Assembly: GCF_947654165.1 (NCBI RefSeq)
Contig: NZ_CANTKB010000003.1
Location: 120,350 to 184,349 of the forward strand
From: an uncultured Blautia sp.
Lineage (GTDB): Bacteria > Bacillota > Clostridia > Lachnospirales > Lachnospiraceae
DNA length: 64,000 nucleotides
Direction: 5' to 3'
The notes under the pieces were generated by a model that made no database searches, was not told the DNA's origin, and worked only from the letters and a program-made list of their open reading frames with translations. Shown one piece after another: positions 17,022 to 24,498 of the stretch. A program made the position numbers and the translations under genes. Within the stretch, counting starts at the first letter, position 1; each line of letters opens with the position of its first letter.

Positions 17022-17467
17022 CAGTAAAATGGCTGATACATATGTGGATGCTTGGAATGTGCAGTGTGGAAGACTGGAGAGAAAAAAGAATCTCATGGTG
17101 GAAAATTAAGTTGTATGCAGCGATTGTTTTGCTTTATGAAATCTGGTACAGGGCAGGACAAAAAGAAAGTCTGACGGAAGGGCTCTTATGGTGCATCACA
17201 GGAATTCTGCCGGGAGCGGCCATGTTGCTTATCAGCAGAGCATCCAAAGAAGCGATCGGATACGGAGATGGATATCTTACGCTGATTTTAGGATTTTCGA
17301 TGGGATTTTGGGATACTTTGGGAATACTGGGGATTGCATTTCTTGGAGCCATGGGGGCAGCGATTTATCTTGTGATGATTCGGGGAAGAAGCAGGAACAG
17401 TGAGATTGCATTTGTTCCTTTTTTGTTTTTGGGAATGGCAGGTACAGGACTATGGACAGGCGTGTAA
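17018..17467 (+). CDS. A24 prepilin peptidase, second in the Tad locus
   Basis: 149 residues from ATG 17018; GGAGGGAG lies just before it and the start overlaps the TadE stop. A further ATG at 17003 lies upstream of that site. Catalytic Asp19 (SVEDWREKRI) and Asp84 (IGYGDGYLTL) are present; about four spans. It differs clearly from the first peptidase (GYGDG against GAGD), so it is not a recent duplicate. The pair may split work between the Flp pilin and TadE-type proteins; inference. Confidence 0.85.
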   Translation: MTVKWLIHMWMLGMCSVEDWREKRISWWKIKLYAAIVLLYEIWYRAGQKESLTEGLLWCITGILPGAAMLLISRASKEAIGYGDGYLTLILGFSMGFWDTLGILGIAFLGAMGAAIYLVMIRGRSRNSEIAFVPFLFLGMAGTGLWTGV

Positions 17468-17856
17468 AAGGCAGTTATACCGTTGAAATGGCATTGATCA
17501 GCGGTATCTGGCTTCTGGTGATCTTTGCCTCTCTTTTGCTTTTGATGGGAAGTTACATGAGGGTGTGGGACACTGCCGGAGCATGTGAAACTGCGGTTTA
17601 TGGCAGCACAATGGCAGTCAGCAGGCAGATAGACGGTGTGAGTAAGGCAAAAGAAAAGGAGAGAGCCAGAATCGATGCGTATCAGGTGTCGGGAAGTAAA
17701 AGAGAAATCATTGTTTCGTTTGATAAAAATTTGAAAATACCTTTTCAAAACCTTAGCTGGCACAGAAAGGCCGTTATCAGGAGTAAGGTCATAAGACCGG
17801 TATTGTTTATTGAAAAAGTGCAGAAAACCAGAAGAATTTTAGATAGGGAGAGATGA
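17452..17856 (+). CDS. Small TadE-like pseudopilin
   Basis: 134 residues. A short basic leader, then GSYTVEMALISGIWLLVIF, the TadE processing-site pattern with Glu near the start of the hydrophobic helix. The remainder is hydrophilic and ends in a basic tail. Likely a minor pilin. Overlaps the second peptidase gene by 16 bases. Confidence 0.75.
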   Translation: MDRRVKGSYTVEMALISGIWLLVIFASLLLLMGSYMRVWDTAGACETAVYGSTMAVSRQIDGVSKAKEKERARIDAYQVSGSKREIIVSFDKNLKIPFQNLSWHRKAVIRSKVIRPVLFIEKVQKTRRILDRER

Positions 17857-17877
17857 GAAAGAGAGGAGGGAAAAGCA

Positions 17878-19155
17878 ATGGATATTTCTTATAAGAGAAG
17901 TATGAATGATACCTATATGGTGATCAGCGGGGAAGAAATCAGAGAAAGAGATACCTATCAGACACGTATACTGTTGGAAAATCAGGTTCATGGCCTGCTT
18001 CCGTGCAAGATTCAGAAAGTGAATGGGGAAGAGTTGTTTTATTATGAAATCACAGGCTGTCAAAGCCTGAAAAATCTGTTTGAAAATAAAAAATTTGACA
18101 GGAAAGAATTGGAAAATTTACTGATTAGTGTGCTTAGAATAATGGAGGCTTTGGATGAATACTTACTGAACCGGGATTATCTGTTGCTGCAGCCCTCCTG
18201 CATTTTTTGCAGCAAAGAAAACAAAGAATATTACTTTGTCTGGATTCCTGCCTTAGAAGGCAGAATCGAGGAAGAATTCAGACAGTTGACAGAATATATT
18301 TTACCCAAAATAGACCACACAGACAAAGAGGCTGTTGCACTGGGATATGGAATATATAAGGAATCAACAGAATCTAATATGCGTATGGATGCTCTGAAGA
18401 AACAGATGTATGCGTCACAGGAAAAATCGGTACATTCTGGGTGGGAAGACAGCGTACAGGAGGAAGGCGAGGAGCAAGAAGAGCGTCAGAGGATTCTTGA
18501 TGATTTTTACAAAGAAGAAGAGGGGGAAGAAAACAGGATTCTCGGAAAAATCGGTACGATAGTCTGTGTAATTGCAGCGGCAGGTGTATTCTGGGCAGTG
18601 AGAAATATCAGAATATCTGCTTCCTTCTATTTTCTTGCGGCAGCAGGAATAGCAGTTGTGGTGGGAGGAGGGATAGGAGGTATATATTTCTGGAAATCCC
18701 GAAAGAACAAAGAAGAAAGGTTGGAGAGTACACAGTACATTCAGGAAACGGAAGTTCAAGAGGAAGAAATTGCGGATGGATATGAAGAAGAAATGGGAGC
18801 AACCATGCTTCTAAGAGAGAGGAGAACAACACAGGCATATTTAGAAAAACTGGGACAAGAAAATCCAGAGAGGTATGTTCTTGAGAGGGAAATCACAGTC
18901 ATTGGAAAATGGAGAGAAAATGTGGATATTTGGCTGAATGTGCCTACAGTCAGCCGTTTGCATGCGAAAATCGTCAGAAAAGAGCAGAAAGATTTTCTTA
19001 TGGATATTAATTCCAGAAATGGAACGATGCTCAATAATACCTGGCTTGATCCCGAACAAGAATATGGCTTGGAAAATGGTGATATCATCGTATTTGCACA
19101 GGAAAAATTTCGGTATGTATTTCTTGGTGGGGAAAGGAGCCATGGGTTGCAATAA
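17878..19155 (+). CDS. DUF6382-FHA domain membrane protein of the Tad locus
   Basis: 425 residues. The N-terminal about 180 residues resemble DUF6382. Two membrane helices lie near 222-262. The FHA domain (about 330-415) has the phosphothreonine-binding features: GKWRENVDI, TVSRLHAKI and SRNGT. FHA domains bind phosphothreonine peptides, so this protein could link a Ser/Thr kinase signal to the pilus machine; no kinase gene is in the window. GAGGAGGG precedes ATG 17878. Last gene of the tight operon. Confidence 0.8.
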   Translation: MDISYKRSMNDTYMVISGEEIRERDTYQTRILLENQVHGLLPCKIQKVNGEELFYYEITGCQSLKNLFENKKFDRKELENLLISVLRIMEALDEYLLNRDYLLLQPSCIFCSKENKEYYFVWIPALEGRIEEEFRQLTEYILPKIDHTDKEAVALGYGIYKESTESNMRMDALKKQMYASQEKSVHSGWEDSVQEEGEEQEERQRILDDFYKEEEGEENRILGKIGTIVCVIAAAGVFWAVRNIRISASFYFLAAAGIAVVVGGGIGGIYFWKSRKNKEERLESTQYIQETEVQEEEIADGYEEEMGATMLLRERRTTQAYLEKLGQENPERYVLEREITVIGKWRENVDIWLNVPTVSRLHAKIVRKEQKDFLMDINSRNGTMLNNTWLDPEQEYGLENGDIIVFAQEKFRYVFLGGERSHGLQ

Positions 19156-19222
19156 GAGGAGAAAAGATTTATAATAGTAACACATTAATTCAACACAATA
19201 AAGTGAAAGAAAAGGTGTATAT

Positions 19223-19879
19223 ATGAATCCATATCATCAGGAACCACCACAATATGAAAGAGAAAGTGATTTCAGACGTTTTATCAGAAGCAGAAAGCAG
19301 GCACCGGTGAACACGATATTGATTTCGCTGAATCTGCTGGTGTTTGCAGCAGTGGAAATGACAGGTTCGGCACTGGATACCATGCACATGTACAGATGGG
19401 GTGCTGCTTATGCCCCTGCAATTGTAGAAGGCAAGGAATATTTTCGCCTGGTCAGTGCCATGTTTCTTCATTTCGGGATTCAGCATTTGGGAAATAATAT
19501 GCTGGTATTGCTTTTTCTCGGAGACTGTCTGGAACGAAGTATCGGTAAGTGGAAATACCTGTTGCTCTATTTTCTGGGAGGTGTGGGTGCAAATATCCTG
19601 TCCGTTTACCATGAGATTATCAAAATGGACAATGTGGTTTCGGCAGGAGCCTCTGGTGCGATTTTTGCAGTGATCGGTGCCATGATTTATATATTATTGA
19701 TCAATAAGGGACGCATGGAAAACTTTACGGCAAGACGTCTGATTTTTATGGCTGCTTTAAGCCTTTATCTTGGAGTTACAAGCGTAGGTATTGATAACAT
19801 GGCACATTTTGGCGGTTTGATTTTTGGTTTCCTTCTGGGAATTCTGTTGTACCGTAAACCAAAGAGATCGAGAATTTAA
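19223..19879 (+). CDS. Rhomboid intramembrane serine protease
   Basis: 218 residues, six or seven spans. Ser144 sits in GASGA and His195 in MAHFGGLIFG, forming the rhomboid dyad. The earlier HFGIQHLGNNM carries the conserved His and Asn that line the oxyanion hole. Starts 67 bases after the FHA gene and could be co-transcribed. A role in releasing or trimming Tad-locus membrane proteins is possible but not shown. Confidence 0.9.
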   Translation: MNPYHQEPPQYERESDFRRFIRSRKQAPVNTILISLNLLVFAAVEMTGSALDTMHMYRWGAAYAPAIVEGKEYFRLVSAMFLHFGIQHLGNNMLVLLFLGDCLERSIGKWKYLLLYFLGGVGANILSVYHEIIKMDNVVSAGASGAIFAVIGAMIYILLINKGRMENFTARRLIFMAALSLYLGVTSVGIDNMAHFGGLIFGFLLGILLYRKPKRSRI

Positions 19880-19905
19880 TCTGTGAACAAAACAGAATAA
19901 AAGCA

Positions 19906-20634
19906 TCAGGAAGCAGGGAAACAAACTGTGAACTCGGTTCCTTTTCCGTGTTCGGAGCAAAAAGAAATCGTTCCTCCGTGTGCGTTGACAATTCTTTCGC
20001 AGATGGCCAGTCCAAGACCGGTTCCATCCTGTTTATGTGTGACAAAAGGTGCGAATAAGTCTTTTTTATATTCTTCCGGAATTCCGGTACCGCTGTCTTT
20101 GATGGACATCAGAATATGAGGGCTCTCGTATTTCAGGGTGCAGCAGATTTCCCCTTGGTCTGTAATTGCTTCACCGGCATTTCTCACAAGATTCAGAATA
20201 AGCTGTTTTAGCTTGATTCTATCTCCTGTGAAGGCTGGAATTTCAGATTTTATATTTATATGGACAGTAATGTCCTTTGCTTCTAAGGATGGTACAGCGG
20301 ATTCAATGGTTTCGCAGAATAATTGTGCAAAATCCAGCTTCTGAATCCGCAGAGTTTCTGAGTTGTTAAAATCAGAAAATTCTCCAAGGAGAAATTTCAG
20401 AAAGTCCATATTTTCCAGGACTTTCATCCAGTAGTAATCTCCGGAAAGTTCGGGATGTTTTGATTCCACTAATTGGAGAAAACTGTTGATCAATGTTACC
20501 GGATTCCTGATCTCGTGAGAAATTTGTGACAAAATCATCTGGTGTTTGGACAGTAGTTCTTGGTAACGTGCCTTGTAATCAGAGTTTGTGTTTTCGGTTG
20601 TAAAAGCGTTTATATAATTGGTTTGTGCAGCCAT
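19906..20634 (-). CDS. Orphan cytoplasmic sensor histidine kinase
   Basis: 242 residues from ATG 20634, preferred over the upstream frame extension because GGGAGG lies 6 bases before it. His40 in the H box (ISHEIRNPVTLI) and the ATP-binding lobe (LVRNAGEAI, DSGTGIP, GTGLGLAICERIV) are complete. It has no membrane span and no sensor domain beyond about 30 N-terminal residues. No response regulator is adjacent, so its partner is elsewhere or it feeds a phosphorelay. Converges on the rhomboid gene. Confidence 0.85.
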   Translation of the reverse strand: MAAQTNYINAFTTENTNSDYKARYQELLSKHQMILSQISHEIRNPVTLINSFLQLVESKHPELSGDYYWMKVLENMDFLKFLLGEFSDFNNSETLRIQKLDFAQLFCETIESAVPSLEAKDITVHINIKSEIPAFTGDRIKLKQLILNLVRNAGEAITDQGEICCTLKYESPHILMSIKDSGTGIPEEYKKDLFAPFVTHKQDGTGLGLAICERIVNAHGGTISFCSEHGKGTEFTVCFPAS

Positions 20635-20786
20635 AATTTCCTCCCTTTTTTTCACGAGATAGTGTAACACTGTTAATTTTAAATGGCAAATAAAAGATTT
20701 TTACAAAAATTTCCATAATTCGACAAGTGATGCGTAATATTTCACTGTTCAATTTCGGATATATTAATGAAAGGAGAAATAAAGAA

Positions 20787-21194
20787 ATGGAAAAATGTAT
20801 TTTTTGTAAGATTGCAAAGGGTGAAATTCCTTCTGCCACGCTCTATGAGGATGAGGAATTCAGAGTGATTTTGGACCTGGGTCCTGCCAACAAAGGTCAT
20901 GCTCTCATCTTGCCGAAGGCTCATTACGAAAATCTGTATGATCTTCCAGAGGAAACAGCAGCCCATGCTATGATTTTAGCAAAAAAAATTGCAACTAAGA
21001 TGAAAGAAATCTTGAACTGCGACGGATATAACATTGTACAAAATAATGGCGAAGCAGCAGGACAGACGGTGTTTCATTTTCACATGCATCTGATTCCGCG
21101 GTTCACGGGAGATCATGCCGGAATCACATGGACACCGGGTACTTTGACTTCAGAAGATAGGGATGAAATCTTAGAAAAGTTTTCTAGGGATTAA
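20787..21194 (+). CDS. HIT family nucleotide hydrolase
   Basis: 135 residues. The histidine triad is HFHMH (His97, 99, 101) followed by LIPR. The N-terminus CIFCKI suits a zinc-binding HIT protein. Such enzymes cleave adenylylated small molecules (AMP-lysine, AMP-NH2, dinucleoside polyphosphates). The frame runs open from 20727, but ATG 20787 with AAGGAG (about 10 bases upstream) fits the family start. The sigma gene starts 16 bases downstream. Confidence 0.92.
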   Translation: MEKCIFCKIAKGEIPSATLYEDEEFRVILDLGPANKGHALILPKAHYENLYDLPEETAAHAMILAKKIATKMKEILNCDGYNIVQNNGEAAGQTVFHFHMHLIPRFTGDHAGITWTPGTLTSEDRDEILEKFSRD

Positions 21195-21210
21195 AAGTTG
21201 GATAAAAAAA

Positions 21211-21771
21211 ATGACAGAAGACAAGTTTCGTAACATATACCAACAACATTATCAATTAGTGATGAAGGTAGTATATAGCGTATTGAAGGATAGAAATTTT
21301 TCAGAGGATGTCTGTCAGGAAGTATTTTTATTATTTTCTGAAAAGGCGAATACGCTGGAAGAAGATCGTTACAGACAATGGTTTCTTGTGACAGCAAAAA
21401 GAAAGGCTATTGATTTTTGCAGAAAAGCTTATCAGGTTCATGAAGTTGCATCTTCCATCTCCGATACAGAAGAAAATTTGACAGAGACCAGCACTGTTTG
21501 GATATCCAACAGGACTTACACACAGGTTTCAACAGAAGAAGAGATTATGCATAAGCTACAGCTTCAGGAATTAACAGGCCGTTTACTTGCTGATTTGAAG
21601 AAAAAGAATGAAGACTGGTATGAGATTCTGAGAAGAACGTTTCTCAATGGAGAGAAATCAGAAGATATTGCCCGTGCTCTTGGCATCTCAGTGGAAAATC
21701 TGAGAGCCAAGAAACACAGGCTGAAAATCTGGATCAATAAACACTACAGAGAAATATTTGAAGAATTATGA
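21211..21771 (+). CDS. RNA polymerase sigma factor, sigma-70/ECF type
   Basis: 186 residues. Region 2 reads YQLVMKVVYSVLKDRNFSED and then VCQEVFLLF; region 4 has GEKSEDIARALGISVENLRA. The linker of about 60 residues between them is longer than in the factor at 959. No membrane partner follows directly: murG lies next on the other strand, and a single-span protein with an anti-sigma look starts at 22923. Its stop overlaps the murG stop region by 6 bases. Confidence 0.8.
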   Translation: MTEDKFRNIYQQHYQLVMKVVYSVLKDRNFSEDVCQEVFLLFSEKANTLEEDRYRQWFLVTAKRKAIDFCRKAYQVHEVASSISDTEENLTETSTVWISNRTYTQVSTEEEIMHKLQLQELTGRLLADLKKKNEDWYEILRRTFLNGEKSEDIARALGISVENLRAKKHRLKIWINKHYREIFEEL

Positions 21772-22836
21772 GTTTGATACCGCTTCTTCAAACAACTGTA
21801 CAATTTGTTCAATAGAATCTTTGTGTTTGCTGGAAGACATTGCGGCAACATAAGTTTCACGGTTTGCATATAAATCATGGATTGCATCCAAAAGAACATG
21901 GTCAGTGATTTCTTCTTCTTCCAGCACTTTGCTGTAACCAAGGCGTTCAAAAGAACGGGCATTTAAAATCTGGTCACCACGGCTTGCCCGGGCAGAAAGA
22001 GGAATGAGGAGATTAGGCTTATTCAAAGCACTGAGTTCGCAGATAGCGTTAGCCCCTGCACGGGAAATAACAAGATCTGACAGGGCAAATAAATCTGCAA
22101 GTTCTTTTTTGATATATTCATATTGAACATAGCCTTTGGTACCAACTAAACTTTCATCCAGTTTATCTTTTCCGCAGAGATGGATAACCTGGAAGTCTTT
22201 TAAAAGTTCAGGAAGAATAGCTCTTACAGCATCATTTACTGCAGCAGCTCCAAGGCTTCCGCCGATGATGAGGATTACCGGTTTTTCAGATGAAAATCCG
22301 GTAAATGCTAAGGCTTTTTTGGGGTCACCGGTTAATAATTCCTGACGGATGGGTGTTCCTGTGAGCACTGCTTTTTCCGCAGGAAGATGGGAGACTGTTT
22401 CCGGGAAATTACAGCAAACCCTGGTAGCAAAAGGAATAGATAATTTATTAGCCAGTCCGGGAGTCATATCCGATTCATGGATAAAGGTAGGAATTTTCCT
22501 TCTGCTGGCAGCAATCACAACGGGAACAGTTACAAAGCCGCCTTTGGAAAAGACCACATCAGGTTTTAGCTGCTTCATTAGTTTTTTCGCTTCAAACAAA
22601 CCCTTCATAACTTTGAATGGATCAGTGAAGTTTTTGACATCAAAATAACGTCTGAGTTTTCCGGAAGAAATTCCATAATACGGAATTCCCAGTTCTTCGA
22701 TGAGTTTTTTTTCGATTCCATCATAGGAACCAATATAGGAAATTTGATATCCCAGTTCCTTTAAACGTGGAATCATAGCTATATTCGGGGTAACGTGTCC
22801 GGCAGTTCCACCGCCGGTTAGTACGATATGTTTCAT
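21766..22836 (-). CDS. murG: UDP-GlcNAc:lipid-I GlcNAc transferase MurG
   Basis: 356 residues, full length. It turns lipid I into lipid II at the inner face of the membrane. The N-terminal Rossmann loop GGGTAGHVTPN, the C-domain loop IIGGSLGAAAVN and the UDP-GlcNAc pocket SRAGANAICE are all present. Start set at ATG 22836 because AGGAGGT lies 5 bases before it; 23 further codons upstream are open but have no site. Unusually placed: alone, outside a cell-division cluster, between a sigma gene and its likely partner. Confidence 0.95.
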   Translation of the reverse strand: MKHIVLTGGGTAGHVTPNIAMIPRLKELGYQISYIGSYDGIEKKLIEELGIPYYGISSGKLRRYFDVKNFTDPFKVMKGLFEAKKLMKQLKPDVVFSKGGFVTVPVVIAASRRKIPTFIHESDMTPGLANKLSIPFATRVCCNFPETVSHLPAEKAVLTGTPIRQELLTGDPKKALAFTGFSSEKPVILIIGGSLGAAAVNDAVRAILPELLKDFQVIHLCGKDKLDESLVGTKGYVQYEYIKKELADLFALSDLVISRAGANAICELSALNKPNLLIPLSARASRGDQILNARSFERLGYSKVLEEEEITDHVLLDAIHDLYANRETYVAAMSSSKHKDSIEQIVQLFEEAVSNS

Positions 22837-22922
22837 GGTGTACCTCCTGATTTGTTCAAAATAGTAACTATATGATAATATGATACACTTGTCAGAAAAA
22901 GTCAAGGAAAGATAGGAGTTTC

Positions 22923-23837
22923 ATGGATAAAATAACTGAAAAGAAAAACAGAAGACAAACTCTTTCTGCCCGGGACCAGTACGACGAGAAGTTCAATGGC
23001 GGCTACAGTCCCAAAGAGCTGGAAGAAGCCGCATTGATTGAACGAGAAATACAAGATATTCCAGATATGCCGGAATGGGAACCTACAGAAGAAAAATTTC
23101 AGGCTCTTATGGCAAAAGCCAGAGAGAGAGGTATGTTTCCAGAAGGCGAATCTTCAGAAGTCAAAGTAGAAGAAAAAACAAGTACCCATAAAGTATCAAA
23201 TGAAAATGAAAAAAATCCTGCAGGAAAAAGAAATCGTAAACAAAAGATACACAGCATGAAAAGGAAGGTGATAAAATGGTCGGCTGTGGCAGCAGCCACC
23301 ATAATGGGAATTTTTACAGTCTCTATGAGCAGTGAAGCCAATAGAGCGTATATTATGCAAGAAGTAAACAGGTTGTTTGGGAATGATGTGAATACAGAGT
23401 TAGATAATGTGGAAGTAAAGGAAAGTGGAAGAACGGTTGAGTATGCGTTTGAGGATATTGAGAATACGTTCAATATCACGATGCCGGAGTTCTATTATTT
23501 GCCAAAGCAAATGGAGTATTTAGATTATACATTGGATGAAGAGGCTCAATTAGCATTTGTTCGATATTCCTATGGAGAGCAAATAGTATATCTAGCTGTT
23601 TTTGTCAACAATAAAGAAATAACAAGATTAACACAGGAAGATAATGGGAATTATCTTTATGATGTAGATAATGAACTGTTGCCGGAATTACACTGCACTT
23701 TATGGGAAATATTGGAAGAGGAGGATGAGCAGTCAACTTATAGTTTGAAATGGAACTATAAAAATGTATATTATGAGTTTTTGGGAAAAATGAAAGAAGA
23801 AGAAATGTCAAAAATTGCAGAAGGAATATTTTATTAG
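22923..23837 (+). CDS. Single-span membrane protein with DUF4367-like outer domain (putative anti-sigma)
   Basis: 304 residues. Cytoplasmic part (1-115) is highly charged, with DMPEWEPTEEKFQALM near 45-60. A single membrane span lies at about 119-138. The outer part begins SSEANRAYIMQEVNRLFG and leads to a DUF4367-like stretch (FNITMPEFYYLPKQMEYLDY). The same plan as the protein at 1470-2588 suggests an anti-sigma or sensor role, with the sigma factor at 21211 as the obvious candidate partner across murG. Function inferred. Confidence 0.6.
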   Translation: MDKITEKKNRRQTLSARDQYDEKFNGGYSPKELEEAALIEREIQDIPDMPEWEPTEEKFQALMAKARERGMFPEGESSEVKVEEKTSTHKVSNENEKNPAGKRNRKQKIHSMKRKVIKWSAVAAATIMGIFTVSMSSEANRAYIMQEVNRLFGNDVNTELDNVEVKESGRTVEYAFEDIENTFNITMPEFYYLPKQMEYLDYTLDEEAQLAFVRYSYGEQIVYLAVFVNNKEITRLTQEDNGNYLYDVDNELLPELHCTLWEILEEEDEQSTYSLKWNYKNVYYEFLGKMKEEEMSKIAEGIFY

Positions 23838-23859
23838 TTACAGAAGGAGAGTATGTTTT

Positions 23860-24345
23860 ATGAGAAAGTGTAAGAGAATAGTCAGTTTATTTCTTAGTAT
23901 GTTTCTTTTTTTTAGTGTAGGTGTTAACGTAAAGGCAGCAAATTTTGAAGATTTAGGAAAAGTCGTGGATGGATCACGGTTGCTTAATACGAAGGAATCA
24001 ACAGTCACATTAGAAAACCTTGCTAGAGGGAATATATTAAATAATGGAACAGCAAGTGTTGCCAATAATGGAAATGGAGAAGTTAACGTATCCGGTTCTG
24101 TTTTAGCTGGTGTTGTGTGTGATAAATTGTTACTAAAAATGACACTGCAAAGATATTCTGGTGGATACTGGGAAGATGTGAAGTATTTCACTGATACAAG
24201 ATACAATCATTCATTATTAACCAAGAGTTATAATGTGTCGGTCGCAAAAGGTTACTATTACAGAGTCAAGGCAGCGTGCCTTGCATATAAGGGAAGTACT
24301 GTTGAGAGTAAATCTCCTATGACCAACGGCATCTGGATCGACTAA
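23860..24345 (+). CDS. Secreted protein of unknown function
   Basis: 161 residues. Signal peptide of about 27 residues with a basic start, hydrophobic core (SLFLSMFLFFSVGV) and VKA-A cleavage. The mature part is short, beta-rich and ends in a segment with two cysteine-poor strands, no known motif. Start ATG 23860 follows AAGGAGA; the open frame from 23815 lacks a site. It lies 22 bases after the putative anti-sigma gene and probably shares its transcript. Confidence 0.6.
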   Translation: MRKCKRIVSLFLSMFLFFSVGVNVKAANFEDLGKVVDGSRLLNTKESTVTLENLARGNILNNGTASVANNGNGEVNVSGSVLAGVVCDKLLLKMTLQRYSGGYWEDVKYFTDTRYNHSLLTKSYNVSVAKGYYYRVKAACLAYKGSTVESKSPMTNGIWID

Positions 24346-24432
24346 CTCATTTTGTCTATATTTCCCATAATATGCATTTATTAGAGAAAGTTTCCTGTTA
24401 GTTTCCACAAATTTAATAATCATCCCCCTATT

Positions 24433-24494
24433 AAAACCCCCTTATGTGCTGTATAATGTTAGTATGACATACATTATACAGCAAAGGGGGTTTT
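24433..24494. promoter_or_regulatory. Long palindrome covering promoter and RBS of the beta-CASP gene
   Basis: AAAACCCCCTT (24433-24443) and TGCTGTATAATGT (24447-24459) pair with ACATTATACAGCA (24471-24483) and AAGGGGGTTTT (24484-24494): 24 bp with one 3-base bulge and an 11-base loop. Each inner arm holds a TATAAT, one per strand. The right arm contains the AAAGGGGG ribosome-binding site of the gene starting at 24499. It could be a terminator for the upstream genes, an operator or an RBS-hiding hairpin. Confidence 0.7.
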
Positions 24495-24498
24495 CTTT

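Noticed and set aside
24433..24494. MITE or insertion-sequence end
   Set aside because: No transposase, no target duplication and only one copy in the window; not excluded genome-wide.
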